DNA of 64,000 nucleotides. Source: Psychrobacter proteolyticus (GTDB lineage Bacteria > Pseudomonadota > Gammaproteobacteria > Pseudomonadales > Moraxellaceae). The stretch spans positions 186,001 to 250,000 of the forward strand of contig NZ_QLKS01000002.1 in NCBI RefSeq assembly GCF_003350005.1, given 5' to 3'. This document shows positions 37,321 through 47,072 of the stretch, piece by piece. The notes beneath the pieces are model-generated. The model was not told the origin of the DNA, did not search any database, and saw only the letters and a list, made by a program, of their open reading frames with translations. The number at the start of each line of letters is the position of its first letter. The stretch's first letter is position 1. The position numbers were made by a program, and so were the translations under genes.

Positions 37321-38106
37321 TTAGCGCAATGCTTTTTTTGCTTCATTGACCACGCGTGAGTTACCCTGAGCTTGTCCTGATTGTAATATAACCTGCCATA
37401 GTGCTCGTCTACGATTACTGTCTTGAGAGACGCTAAGACCACGACGTGCCATCGCTTCTGCCTTACGAGGCTGGTTCTTTTTTAATGCTACTTGTGCCAA
37501 ATAAAAATATACCGCTGATGACTTGGGCGCTAGACGCTGTGCACGGGTAAAGCTGTTCTCTGCATTGGTTAGATTGCCCGCTTTCAACTGACTGATACCT
37601 ACTTGCATCAAATTGCGAAACGCAGGCAGATTACTATTGTTGCTGGCAGATTGTTGAGTACGTTGCTGCGAGTTTCTTCTAGCGCGCTCCAGTAGCTCAT
37701 TATGTGACGGTACTGATGGTTCAGAGATTATATAGTCGTTACGAGAAGGCGCAATGATAACAGGATCAGGCTGTGTTACTTCTGGAGCAGGAGGCGTAAA
37801 TATAGGTGTCTCTTGCGTTAATGGATTTGGCGTTTCAGGCTGTTCAACTGCATCGTAAGGCTCAGCTGGATTATAGCTTTCATCATCTGCTTCAGTGATA
37901 GGCGTTTGGGCAGTCGTCGTTGATTGCGCTGACGGGACCGTTTGCACTGTAGTCGACGTGCTAGGTGCCGTCTGACAAGCACTTAGGCTTAACATGCCAA
38001 CGATCGCGCTGCCTGCAAGTAAGGTATTGCTTGACGTGATTTTATTACGCCATAGCATCATTACTTGTTTTACTGAAGTAGTTGTCCGTAAAGATGACAC
38101 CATCAT
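37321..38106 (-). CDS. Lipoprotein with TPR repeats
   Basis: The function is unknown. A long signal peptide ends in the lipobox LSAC with Cys44. A Thr/Pro/Gln-rich linker follows to about residue 160, then two TPR-type repeats (NAENSFTRAQRLAPKSSAVY and PRKAEAMARRGLSV). The outer-membrane or periplasmic location is inferred. AAAGG before the ATG at 38106 supports that start, though an ATG 16 codons later gives a more usual signal length. It is directly downstream of mrcB, so it could assist that peptidoglycan synthase, as the lipoprotein LpoB does in E. coli; this is speculation from position only. Confidence 0.8.
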   Translation of the reverse strand: MMVSSLRTTTSVKQVMMLWRNKITSSNTLLAGSAIVGMLSLSACQTAPSTSTTVQTVPSAQSTTTAQTPITEADDESYNPAEPYDAVEQPETPNPLTQETPIFTPPAPEVTQPDPVIIAPSRNDYIISEPSVPSHNELLERARRNSQQRTQQSASNNSNLPAFRNLMQVGISQLKAGNLTNAENSFTRAQRLAPKSSAVYFYLAQVALKKNQPRKAEAMARRGLSVSQDSNRRRALWQVILQSGQAQGNSRVVNEAKKALR

Positions 38107-38152
38107 GTTAAAACCTTTTTAAACATTGAAAGCTAAATATCAAAAACACTAT

Positions 38153-38203
38153 TAGAGCCATTCAACAGCTAGCATCACTCAATAGCTAGAACCATTCAAC
38201 AGC
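38153..38203 (-). repeat. Three tandem 17-bp repeats across the mrcB stop codon
   Basis: On the minus strand three 17-bp units follow each other without gaps: GCTGTTGAATGGTTCTA, GCTATTGAGTGATGCTA and GCTGTTGAATGGCTCTA. The first encodes the last residues of PBP1b, and the TAG stop spans the join to the second unit. Units 1 and 3 differ at one base. Confidence 0.85.
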
Positions 38204-40690
38204 GCGGTCATACCAAGTATCAGCACGGTCTTCATCACCTTCACTTTGCTCGCTGCTACCTTCTGCACCCTCAGATTCAACAGCTTCGCCATTTGGAATC
38301 TCTAAACCTTCGCGGCGACGTTGTTGATTGATATCACCTTGCTGGTTCTGAAACTGTGTCTGTTCACGAGCGCGATCTTGCTGATACAGGCTCAGCGCAC
38401 AACTGCTGGCTTCTTCTGGTAGGTGAGCTGACATTACTGGTAGGTAGCGAGCGTTAGCACAGCGCTCATTAGACAGTTTGCCTGAATTGTTCTCTAGCCA
38501 TAGCCACTCGATACCTTCTGGCTCTGGTAGAGCAACCGGAGTCAGTTTTAGACGTTTCATATAATCTACCCAAACTGGCAAGGCGCCAGTCCCACCACTC
38601 AAACCAATCGGTTTGTTATCATCACGGCCAACCCAAACGACACTTACATAGTTGCCACTATAGCCTGCAAACCAAGCATCACGGTAATCATTTGTCGTAC
38701 CCGTTTTTCCTGCTAGGTTTAAATTACTACCTAGCGATTGTGCACGTCTAGCCGTACCATTTGAGACGACTTGCTGTAATGCATAGTTGGTCAAAAAGTT
38801 GGTTTCAGGTGGAATACTGCGCTGAGTGTTAAGCCCAGTACGCTGTAAGATACGGCCGCGATCATCAATGACCGTACGAATACTATGAATAGGAGTGCGG
38901 AAGCCACCAGTGGCAAATACTTGGTAAATACCAAGCATATCCATCGGGCTCAAATTAACTGAGCCTAGTAACGCTGATGGGTAAGGTGGGATTTTTTCTT
39001 TGATACCCATGCGCTGTAATTGCTTGGCAAAGGTATTAACGCCGAACTCCATACCTAAGCGTACTGCCGCTTGGTTATAGGATTGAGACAGTGCCGTGGT
39101 AAATGGTACATAGCCATGATCACGGTTGTCGTAGTTTTTAGGGTTCCAGTCAGTACCATCGTTTAGATTGACCGTAATAGGTGAGTCATCTACTGAACTG
39201 GCCAAGTTATAACGACCGCTCTCAAGCGCAGTCATATAAATGATAGGCTTCAGCAACGAGCCGACTTGACGTTTAGCATCGACCGCACGGTTAAACCCTG
39301 TAAATTCACTACCACTACCTACAACAGACACGAGCTCGCCAGTCTCAGGATTGGCACTTACTAATGCACCTTGCAAGTCCTTAGTTTTGCTACTGTTACG
39401 GCGCAGTTCACCAAGTTTTCTATCAACGGCTTTATCTGCGGCCAATTGAGCGATAGGGTCTAGAGTACTGATAATAATTAGACCTTCGTTCTTGAGGTCA
39501 TCAGAATAATAGACGGTATTTAGCTCACGTTTGACAATATCTAAGAAGTCAGGGAACTGGCTTTTGCCTTCAGCAGGCTTATCCACGATACCAAGTGGTT
39601 GTTTCAAGGCTTTGTCGTAGTCTTCTTGGCTCAATGTGCCCATTGTTAGCATGTTGTTAAGCACTACGTCACGGCGTGCTTTTGAGTCGTTTGGATTACG
39701 ACGTGGGTTGTAGATACTTGGGCCTTTTGCCATACCAACCAGCATCGCTTGCTGATCTAAGCGCAGCTCATTAAGAGGTTTGTCAAAATAAAACTGTGAT
39801 GCCAGACCAAAACCATTGATAGAGCGATTGCCATTTTGACCCAGATAAATCTCATTCAAATAGGTCTGTAAAATTTCATCTTTGCTGTAGTGCAGCTCAA
39901 GTAGCACGGCCATCAATGCTTCATTGGCTTTGCGTTTGATAGTGCGATCTGAATTGAGGTAAAAGTTTTTAATCAGCTGCTGGGTGATGGTCGAGCCACC
40001 TTGTCTGGCACCACCAGTAAAGTTATTGATTACGGCACGGGCGATACCACGTACCGATACCCCTTTATGCTCATAAAACGCGCGATCTTCGGTAGCGATA
40101 AGGGCATCAATTAACGGCTGAGGCACTTCGTCCAAAGACACAACCATCCGATCTTCATTGCTGTCAGGATAGATCCCACCGATATTGACAGGCTCTAGAC
40201 GAATGATGCCGCTTTTGGCAGGTAGGGTACTCTGGATAGATTCTACTTTATTGCCAGAAATCGTCATTTTGATGACTTGCTCGGCATCTTTATCATTGGC
40301 GCTATACGTAAAGCCGCGCGTGTGAATAAAGTAAGTATTGCCTGTTCGATGATAAGTACCTGTACGATCATAAGCTTTGTTGCTTTGATAATTAAGCAAC
40401 TCTAGCCATGTCTTCATCGTATCTCTATCGACATTAGCGCCTTGATACAGCTCAAGCGGCTGCGAATACACTTTGGCTGGAATGTCCCAGCGCTTACCCT
40501 CAAACTTATGAGTAATGGTGCGATCAAGTTTGATCAAATACAGCGCCAACAGCACCATGCCTGCGATGATAATAATTAATAGCAGACTACTAAAGACCAA
40601 GCCGCGCTGCTGCGAGGGTAGCGTGTGCATAGCAGACTTAGATGACGCTGATAACTTGGTATTTGGTAACTTGTAATTAGGTTTTTGCAC
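38186..40690 (-). CDS. mrcB: Penicillin-binding protein 1B (bifunctional)
   Basis: PBP1b polymerises and cross-links peptidoglycan. A cytoplasmic tail and one membrane helix (about 30-51) come first, then the UB2H-like domain. The GT51 glycosyltransferase has catalytic Glu201 in EDRAFYEHKG. The transpeptidase has Ser478 and Lys481 (SLLK), an SQSYN motif and KTGTT. The length is 834 residues, near E. coli PBP1b (844). The C-terminus is acidic and Gln/Glu-rich. A TPR lipoprotein gene follows 79 bp downstream. Confidence 0.96.
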   Translation of the reverse strand: MQKPNYKLPNTKLSASSKSAMHTLPSQQRGLVFSSLLLIIIIAGMVLLALYLIKLDRTITHKFEGKRWDIPAKVYSQPLELYQGANVDRDTMKTWLELLNYQSNKAYDRTGTYHRTGNTYFIHTRGFTYSANDKDAEQVIKMTISGNKVESIQSTLPAKSGIIRLEPVNIGGIYPDSNEDRMVVSLDEVPQPLIDALIATEDRAFYEHKGVSVRGIARAVINNFTGGARQGGSTITQQLIKNFYLNSDRTIKRKANEALMAVLLELHYSKDEILQTYLNEIYLGQNGNRSINGFGLASQFYFDKPLNELRLDQQAMLVGMAKGPSIYNPRRNPNDSKARRDVVLNNMLTMGTLSQEDYDKALKQPLGIVDKPAEGKSQFPDFLDIVKRELNTVYYSDDLKNEGLIIISTLDPIAQLAADKAVDRKLGELRRNSSKTKDLQGALVSANPETGELVSVVGSGSEFTGFNRAVDAKRQVGSLLKPIIYMTALESGRYNLASSVDDSPITVNLNDGTDWNPKNYDNRDHGYVPFTTALSQSYNQAAVRLGMEFGVNTFAKQLQRMGIKEKIPPYPSALLGSVNLSPMDMLGIYQVFATGGFRTPIHSIRTVIDDRGRILQRTGLNTQRSIPPETNFLTNYALQQVVSNGTARRAQSLGSNLNLAGKTGTTNDYRDAWFAGYSGNYVSVVWVGRDDNKPIGLSGGTGALPVWVDYMKRLKLTPVALPEPEGIEWLWLENNSGKLSNERCANARYLPVMSAHLPEEASSCALSLYQQDRAREQTQFQNQQGDINQQRRREGLEIPNGEAVESEGAEGSSEQSEGDEDRADTWYDRAVEWF

Positions 40691-41127
40691 GGATGTCGCA
40701 CCATTTTTGGATAAAAAACTGCCTCATAATGACGCAAATTGACAAATTTTTCAATCTATCATCGTCAACGCAGGCATTTATTGGACGTAGACCATGAGCG
40801 ATGATACTGCTCATAGCGATAGCTTATAGTATAATCCCTATTAAAATACCGATACTTGTAATAAAGCGTCAGTCACTTTCAATCTGGTAGATAAACGCCA
40901 TATAAGATAACAATTTACGATTGTCCTCACGATGTATTTTGTATGAATTCGCTGTTGCTCATTGTTTGCTATTAGCCGTTTGTTATTAATACTATGCTAC
41001 TAGCGGTAGTGATATTTAAGTGATTAAAAACGGCTCTATTGCATGACGTACAGTACAGTCAATACGAGCAAGTTTGCTTTAAATGAATGCATTTTGAGCA
41101 AGCCTGTCAAAGGAAGTAAGCGCGACT
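40691..41127. other. Divergent promoter region between mrcB and the copper ATPase gene
   Basis: This 437-bp gap contains overlapping -10-like boxes facing both ways at AGTATAAT: TATAAT on plus at 40830-40835 and TATACT on minus at 40833-40828. No FNR/Anr-type TTGAT-N4-ATCAA box was seen by eye. No gene was seen. Confidence 0.4.
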
Positions 41128-43941
41128 ATGTCTAGTATCCCATCATCAGTATCATCTGCTACCAATCATTCTTATGAAGACACTTCTATCATCGAAGGCT
41201 TAGTGCTCCCGCTGGCTGACCACTGTTTTCACTGCGGCGACCCCGTACCTCAGCCACCGTTTCATGCTGAGATATTAGGTCAGTCACGAGAGATGTGTTG
41301 TATGGGCTGTCAGTTAGCTGCCCAAAGCATTGTAGAGGCTGGTCTTGAGCAATATTATCTTGACCGTTCAGAGATTAATCGTACGGCAAGTTTGCCAACT
41401 CAGCTGACGCGTCTCGAGGTCTACGATCATGACGAGATAAAATCACAGTTCGTTTACGCGCAAGATGGTATGTCAGTAGCAGAGCTGTCTGTTAACAACT
41501 TACGGTGTGCTGCCTGTACTTGGCTGATTGAGTCGCGCCTCGATGAGCTAGAGGGTATTGGTAAATGTCAGGTAAATTTGACCAACCAACGTATGCGGGT
41601 TATTTGGGATGAAGATAAGTTACCTATCAGTCGTATTCTAGCGGTCATCAATGAAATCGGCTATGAAGCCAAGCCTTATCGCCAAGATACTCACGAAGCC
41701 ATGTTGGCACGTCATAATAATCAAATGCTATTGCGTCTCGGCATCGCTGCACTAGGTTCGATGCAAGCGATGATGTATGCCGTTGCGCTTTATTTTGGCG
41801 AGTATAGCGACATGTTGATATTTCAGCGTGACTTTTTGCGTTGGGTGTCTTTATTTGTGAGTACGCCTGTATTTTTCTATGCTGGTATTCCTTTTTTTAC
41901 CTCTGCATGGTCAGCAATTCGTGCGCGCCAAGTCAATATGGATGTGCCCGTCAGTCTTGCGTTGATTATTACTTTCTTTGCGAGTCTCTACGCTACCATC
42001 ACTGGGCAAGGGGAGACATACTATGACTCGGTTAGTATGTTTATTTTCTTTTTGCTGGCAGGGCGTTATATCGAGCACAACGCACGTCTAAAAGCCGCGA
42101 CTATGGCTAATGATTTGGTGGTGGTTGAGCCAGTATTGGTACAAAAAATTGCTGAAGACAAAGCAGCTGCCGAGTGTATATTACAACTGCTAAAAGAGAA
42201 TGAATATCAACAAGATGAGCTTATTAAAAGTGAGCTTACTGAAAATGAAACTACTAAAGGTGAGTCGGCTACAGTAGAGCCGATGCCTGATTTTATGCAG
42301 CGTATGGACGCCAATGTTTATCAGCTCACATCGCGTATCGCTCAAGATTGGCAGCAGTCACGCAACCAGCAGAATGCACAATCACAACCCGAAGACGATA
42401 TAGAGTCAAAGCAAATGGTCACCGCTCACAGTTTACAAGTGGGCGACATCATTTTGGTTGAAGCGGGCTCTGAGATTATTAGTGATGGTATCTTGCTAAG
42501 TTCTACTGCAACGGTGTCACAAAGTCTCCTGACTGGCGAAGGTGATTTAATCATCAAATCTCAAGGTGATTATATTGTTGGTGGTGCACAAAACGATAGC
42601 CAGCCTTTTGAGATGCTAGTCACTGCCTTGCCAAAAGACAGCCAGATAGGTTTAATTGATCGATTGATGAATCGTGCCATGAGCGAAAAACCCAAATTGG
42701 CTCAGCAAGCAGATAAGCTAGCACGTTGGTTTGTGGCGCGCATTTTGGTGCTGTCAGTCTTAGTATTTGTCGGCTGGTATATCGTTGATCCAAGCCAAGC
42801 CATTTGGGCGACGGTGGCAGTCTTAGTGGCTACTTGTCCTTGTGCACTGTCATTGGCGACGCCGATTGCCTTGACCGTCTCAACCAACCGTCTGGCAAGC
42901 TATGGTTTTTTGACGACGCGTGGACATACCTTACAAACGCTTGCTGAAATCACGCATGTTGCTTTTGATAAGACGGGCACGCTGACTTATGGTAAGCCGA
43001 ATTTATTAAATATTGAGTTAATCACACCAAAAAGCCAGACCGAAATTGACGATTTATCATTAACAGCGCAAAAAGATATGCTTTTGGCAATTGCAGCTGC
43101 ATTAGAAGTAGGGAGTCGTCATCCAATTGCCCATGCGTTACTGACGGCGGCCTATCAGTTACATCTACCATCGACGCAAGCCGTACAGCATTATCCAGCG
43201 GGCGGTGTAGAAGCGATGATTGATGGCACTGTATATCGAATCGGTCACAAGGACTTTGCGTTAGACAAAATAAATGACGGTGTCAATAATGTCTCTGAGA
43301 GTAACGATTTAACCATCGATCTAGTAGCGCAACGAGCCAGCTCAGCAGTGGTGTTATCTTGTCAGAACACTGATGATAACGGATGGCAAGCGCTGGCATG
43401 TTTTTATTTCAATGACAAGGTACGTGATAGTGCGCAGTCGATGCTCGATACGCTCAAAGAGCTAGGTATCGAGTCTGTTATGTTGACAGGTGATCCAAGC
43501 CCGCAAGCGCTAGTCATGGCTGAGAGTTTAGGTATGCAAGCTGCATACAACGGACTATCACCGACTGATAAAGTCAATCATATTCAGCAGTTGCAAGCTA
43601 ACGGTGCCGTGGTACTGATGGTAGGTGACGGCATTAACGATGCACCAGTGTTAGCAGCGGCAAATGTCTCGACCTCGATTGCAGGTGCGGCAGACTTAGC
43701 ACAAGTATCCAGTGATAGTATTATCTTAAACGGACAAATCGAAGCTATCACTGCGGCTAAACGCATCTCTGATAAGACGGAACGTATTATCAAGCAAAAC
43801 TTTCGCTGGGCGCTCGCTTACAACAGTATCGTCCTGATACCAGCGGCTTTAGGCTATGTACCACCGTGGCTTGCTGCGATTGGTATGTCGCTAAGTTCGC
43901 TATTTGTCGTATTAAATGCATTGCGCTTAAAACGTGCTTAG
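41128..43941 (+). CDS. ccoI: CcoI/FixI-like copper-transporting P-type ATPase
   Basis: The family supplies copper for cbb3-type cytochrome oxidase assembly. A Cys-rich N-terminal segment (HCFHCGDPV, CCMGC, about 31-72) is typical of CcoI. It is followed by an HMA domain with CAAC near 130, eight membrane helices, the CPC motif near 570, and the phosphorylation motif DKTGTLT near 613. The 937 residues are longer than usual CcoI (about 800). Most of the excess is a polar insert at about 345-435 before the actuator domain. No cbb3 oxidase genes are in the window, so the ccoI name rests on the N-terminal signature; a general copper exporter is the alternative. Confidence 0.82.
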   Translation: MSSIPSSVSSATNHSYEDTSIIEGLVLPLADHCFHCGDPVPQPPFHAEILGQSREMCCMGCQLAAQSIVEAGLEQYYLDRSEINRTASLPTQLTRLEVYDHDEIKSQFVYAQDGMSVAELSVNNLRCAACTWLIESRLDELEGIGKCQVNLTNQRMRVIWDEDKLPISRILAVINEIGYEAKPYRQDTHEAMLARHNNQMLLRLGIAALGSMQAMMYAVALYFGEYSDMLIFQRDFLRWVSLFVSTPVFFYAGIPFFTSAWSAIRARQVNMDVPVSLALIITFFASLYATITGQGETYYDSVSMFIFFLLAGRYIEHNARLKAATMANDLVVVEPVLVQKIAEDKAAAECILQLLKENEYQQDELIKSELTENETTKGESATVEPMPDFMQRMDANVYQLTSRIAQDWQQSRNQQNAQSQPEDDIESKQMVTAHSLQVGDIILVEAGSEIISDGILLSSTATVSQSLLTGEGDLIIKSQGDYIVGGAQNDSQPFEMLVTALPKDSQIGLIDRLMNRAMSEKPKLAQQADKLARWFVARILVLSVLVFVGWYIVDPSQAIWATVAVLVATCPCALSLATPIALTVSTNRLASYGFLTTRGHTLQTLAEITHVAFDKTGTLTYGKPNLLNIELITPKSQTEIDDLSLTAQKDMLLAIAAALEVGSRHPIAHALLTAAYQLHLPSTQAVQHYPAGGVEAMIDGTVYRIGHKDFALDKINDGVNNVSESNDLTIDLVAQRASSAVVLSCQNTDDNGWQALACFYFNDKVRDSAQSMLDTLKELGIESVMLTGDPSPQALVMAESLGMQAAYNGLSPTDKVNHIQQLQANGAVVLMVGDGINDAPVLAAANVSTSIAGAADLAQVSSDSIILNGQIEAITAAKRISDKTERIIKQNFRWALAYNSIVLIPAALGYVPPWLAAIGMSLSSLFVVLNALRLKRA

Positions 43942-43989
43942 CCTCTTTAGAAGTGCTTAATTTAAACAAGTCTGTAAAGTTTGCCCATA

Positions 43990-44026
43990 AAAAGACCGCC
44001 TTCCATCAAATGGAAGGCGGTCTTTT
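43990..44026. terminator. Bidirectional terminator between copper ATPase and BI-1 genes
   Basis: A 16-bp perfect stem, AAAAGACCGCCTTCCA with its complement, has a 5-base loop and lies between converging genes. Confidence 0.93.
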
Positions 44027-44060
44027 CTATACAGAGATACTGTTAGGTAGCTATTTTCAA

Positions 44061-44783
44061 TTAGTCTTGTAGATAGCTTAGCAGACGCATAAACTCGATA
44101 TACATCCAGACTAGGGTCGCCAGAATACCAATACTGAACAACCACTCGTAATCTTCAGACACACCCATCGCAACACCGCGATCAATATTATCGAAATCTA
44201 ATAGTAGGGTGAAAGAAGCGATAACGATGACAAATAAGCTAAAGCCAATAGCGATAGCGCCACCTTCAAATAGGAATGGCAATGATGAACCAAACGCTAG
44301 AGACAGTACCCACTGTGCTACATAGACAAGCATGATAGCAATAACAGCTGAAGTCACGATAGAACGGAACTTTTCAGTAACCTTAACTAAACCTGAACGA
44401 TATAGACCAAGCATAACCGCAGCTGTGACGAAAGTTGCACACATTGCCGTGACTGGTACTGTTGGATACATTCTCATGAAAAATAATGAGATACCGCCCA
44501 AAAAGATACCTTCTAGTAAGGCGTAAGGCACAGCCAAGGTTTTGGCTTTTTGCGGCTTGAAGGTAATAAAAAGCGCCAGAACAAACGCAGCAATCATGCT
44601 ACCAAAGGCTGCCATCGTAATAAAACCTTGCGATAAACCTGCCATAAGCGCATAAAAGAAAAAGCCCACACCAGTAATAGCTGATAAACCAAGTAACAAG
44701 CTGGTCTTTTGAATTACGCCCTTGACCGTCATTGGATTACCGCCGATCGCAAGTTCTGCGCGACTGACAATAGGATTGGCCAT
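44061..44783 (-). CDS. Bax inhibitor-1/YccA family membrane protein
   Basis: This is a seven-helix inner-membrane protein of the BI-1 family; E. coli YccA modulates FtsH. Hydrophobic helices fill the protein from about residue 28. The family motif with conserved Asp residues is near the C-terminus (LLLDFDNIDRGVAMGVSEDYEWLFSIG region). The 240-residue length is typical. A good promoter precedes it. Confidence 0.92.
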   Translation of the reverse strand: MANPIVSRAELAIGGNPMTVKGVIQKTSLLLGLSAITGVGFFFYALMAGLSQGFITMAAFGSMIAAFVLALFITFKPQKAKTLAVPYALLEGIFLGGISLFFMRMYPTVPVTAMCATFVTAAVMLGLYRSGLVKVTEKFRSIVTSAVIAIMLVYVAQWVLSLAFGSSLPFLFEGGAIAIGFSLFVIVIASFTLLLDFDNIDRGVAMGVSEDYEWLFSIGILATLVWMYIEFMRLLSYLQD

Positions 44784-45098
44784 ACATAAGTCCTTAATAA
44801 TAAAATATAAAAATAGTGATGTTAGTTACTTTAGCAAAACCGCCATTATTGTCAACTGTGTTTGCGTGACAACCGCTATGGCTCGACCTTAGGCTGCTCA
44901 TTGGCTAGCGCATCGAGCTACTGTATCGTCCAATACGCTAATTTGACAACTGGACAGATTCGGCTAAGTAAAACATTCGATAGCTTTTATATGGGGTCAG
45001 TTACGACAGTTAACAACGATAATTCATAAACATGCTAGTCTAAGCGCGCATTTATCGCTATCATTACCTTGTACTTCACCGTTATACCGAGTCGTTTT
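44784..45098. other. Divergent region between BI-1 gene and nadK
   Basis: This 315-bp gap holds the minus-strand promoter listed separately and no recognisable gene. A TTG start at 45069 for nadK is not needed. Confidence 0.4.
44828..44855 (-). promoter_or_regulatory. Promoter for the BI-1 family gene
   Basis: On the minus strand a perfect TTGACA (44855-44850) and TAAAGT (44833-44828) are spaced 16 bp apart. Confidence 0.65.
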
Positions 45099-46103
45099 AT
45101 GGAAAACTCAGCGCAGTCAGCAAGATTGCCACACTTACATGAATCAGAGCTATTCCACGCTATTAAAAACCCTGCCTTTAGGCGTATTGGTCTAATGGGC
45201 CGTGCTGGTAAACGTAGTGTCACTCAAAGCTTGGTACAGATTGCCCAAACCGTCAATGACATGAATTTGACCTTGATAATGGATGTACAAACTGCCAATT
45301 TGCCAACGCTTGACCTCACAGACATAGAAAGAGTCAAAATCGTCAAACGTGGTTTGATTGGTGAAATTTGTGATTTAGTCATCGTGGTTGGCGGTGATGG
45401 TTCGATATTACATGCTGCTGAAGCGCTAGCACGCTACCGTGTACCTGTATTAGGGGTTAACCGTGGTCGTCTAGGATTCTTAGCAGATGTAAAACCTGAT
45501 GAAGCTGCGTTTAAGTTACGCCAAGTATTGATGGGAGACTATCAACTGGATCATCGGTTTTTATTGACGATGGAGATACGAGAAGGTCGCAAAATTATCC
45601 ATGAAGATATGGCGCTGAACGACATCGTACTGCACGCCGGTAAATCCGTACATATGATTGATTTTCAGATGAAAATTGATGGACATGACGTTTATAGACA
45701 GCATAGTGATGGCTTGATAGCAGCAACACCGACTGGCTCTACTGCTTATGCTTTATCAGGTGGCGGTCCAATCATTCATCCGAGTATGGACGCTATTTGT
45801 CTGGTGCCAATGCATCCCCATACATTATCTAGCAGACCGATTGTGGTCAGCGGTAATAGTGAGGTCTGTATTCGTATCCACGAAGACAATCGTACTCAGC
45901 CAATGGTGAGTGCAGACGGTAAGCCGAGTGTGCCACTTGAGCAAGAACAGCGCCTACATATTCGTAAGCATCCTGATAAGCTTACCTTGTTGCACCCACC
46001 TGGGTTTGACTTTTATGAGGCCTGCCGTACAAAGCTGCACTGGAACGTACATGCCGAAGAATTCAGTCTTGATGTCGATGATGATATTATAGACGATGAA
46101 TAA
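45099..46103 (+). CDS. nadK: NAD kinase
   Basis: NadK makes NADP from NAD and ATP. The GGDGS motif (VVVGGDGSILHAA) and NRGRLGFLAD are present, as are the later TPTGSTAYALSGGGPI and HTLSSRPIV motifs. The ATG at 45099 gives 334 residues, with N- and C-terminal extensions relative to E. coli (292); the C-terminal tail is acidic. The next gene, a YeaC-like protein, begins 55 bp downstream and is probably co-transcribed. Confidence 0.96.
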   Translation: MENSAQSARLPHLHESELFHAIKNPAFRRIGLMGRAGKRSVTQSLVQIAQTVNDMNLTLIMDVQTANLPTLDLTDIERVKIVKRGLIGEICDLVIVVGGDGSILHAAEALARYRVPVLGVNRGRLGFLADVKPDEAAFKLRQVLMGDYQLDHRFLLTMEIREGRKIIHEDMALNDIVLHAGKSVHMIDFQMKIDGHDVYRQHSDGLIAATPTGSTAYALSGGGPIIHPSMDAICLVPMHPHTLSSRPIVVSGNSEVCIRIHEDNRTQPMVSADGKPSVPLEQEQRLHIRKHPDKLTLLHPPGFDFYEACRTKLHWNVHAEEFSLDVDDDIIDDE

Positions 46104-46158
46104 GCGTATCTATTAGACCCAAATATGATACAAAAAATGGTAGTGGAGAGTAGGTAAG

Positions 46159-46470
46159 ATGGATAAACAAACAATACTAGCAAGTCTAACGCCCGAAGTG
46201 GTTGATAAATTTCGTATGGCGATTGAGCTAGGTAAATGGCCTGACGGTCGTAAGATTACCGCTGAGCAGCGCGAGACTTGTATGCAAGCAGTGATGGTAT
46301 GGGAGCACGAGCACCTACCGCCAGCTGAGCGTACAGGTTATATTCATAAACCTGTAAAAGATGATGGTTCTGTCGTTGGTGCTGAATGTGATGTCGAGCA
46401 CGAGCATCACTATCCTAATATGCCGAATCCTAAAGGTGCGGTACAGCCTGTTAAGTTTCGTGATAAATAG
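46159..46470 (+). CDS. YeaC-like protein, DUF1315 family
   Basis: The function is unknown. The 103-residue protein contains the DUF1315 core (WPDGRKITAEQRETCMQAVMVWEHEHLP). The His-rich C-terminus (EHEHHYPNMPNPKG) could bind metal. It has a GGAGAG-type ribosome site, follows nadK, and is closed by a perfect terminator. Confidence 0.85.
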   Translation: MDKQTILASLTPEVVDKFRMAIELGKWPDGRKITAEQRETCMQAVMVWEHEHLPPAERTGYIHKPVKDDGSVVGAECDVEHEHHYPNMPNPKGAVQPVKFRDK

Positions 46471-46514
46471 GTCTATAAGAAGTCTATAATAGTTGTGATA
46501 AAAACACTCATCAT

Positions 46515-46546
46515 AAAAAAGCCACGCTATATAGCGTGGCTTTTTT
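46515..46546. terminator. Bidirectional terminator between yeaC-like and hopJ-like genes
   Basis: AAAAAAGCCACGCTAT is followed directly by its exact complement, a 32-bp perfect palindrome between converging genes. Confidence 0.95.
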
Positions 46547-46596
46547 TACTTTACCAATAATTGAATTATCAGAAATAGCTTAATCATCATAGATGA

Positions 46597-46971
46597 TTAA
46601 ATAGCAGTCGTATCGACACTAGGACGAACCGTTAGCGGGTTCTTCTGCATCAAAAATCCTTGCCAGCCCCAATGTAAAAAATTACGGATATTGGCATGAT
46701 CGGTACCGTTAGGCGTTGCTTGAACCTTGGCATAATGTTCGCCAAATAATTTAAGCGTGTCCAATTGGTTCAGGCCATGGTGCTTAGCAAAACCAAAAAT
46801 CTTTGCGCTACCTTCGTTCTCACCGGCTGCATTATGTACCATCCCATTTACAAAAGGGGCAGGCGCATAGCGATAAAAATCATCGATAAAGCTGATGACA
46901 TCATTGAATCCAATGGCTTTTTTGTTCAAACCATTAAGTAATGCCGATACATCTGATTGGCGGATACTCAT
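46597..46971 (-). CDS. HopJ-family protein
   Basis: This 124-residue soluble protein has the conserved FIDDFYRYAPAPFVNG and EGSAKIFGFAKHHGL stretches of the HopJ (PF08888) family. The family was named after a Pseudomonas syringae type III effector, but it is widespread in non-pathogens and its role is unknown. Nothing here suggests secretion. It sits between the yeaC-like gene and csrA. Confidence 0.85.
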   Translation of the reverse strand: MSIRQSDVSALLNGLNKKAIGFNDVISFIDDFYRYAPAPFVNGMVHNAAGENEGSAKIFGFAKHHGLNQLDTLKLFGEHYAKVQATPNGTDHANIRNFLHWGWQGFLMQKNPLTVRPSVDTTAI

Positions 46972-47072
46972 AAATAAATGACCTCAGAGCAGATTAAAAA
47001 AACAATATAATATTTATGTGTGCTCAATGATGATAGTAGCCGTTGAGCGTTCAGCATTATAATTTAGCTAGC

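Noticed and set aside
46597..46971. HopJ-family gene as a sign of type III secretion
   Set aside because: The family is widespread outside pathogens, and no secretion genes or signals are in the window.
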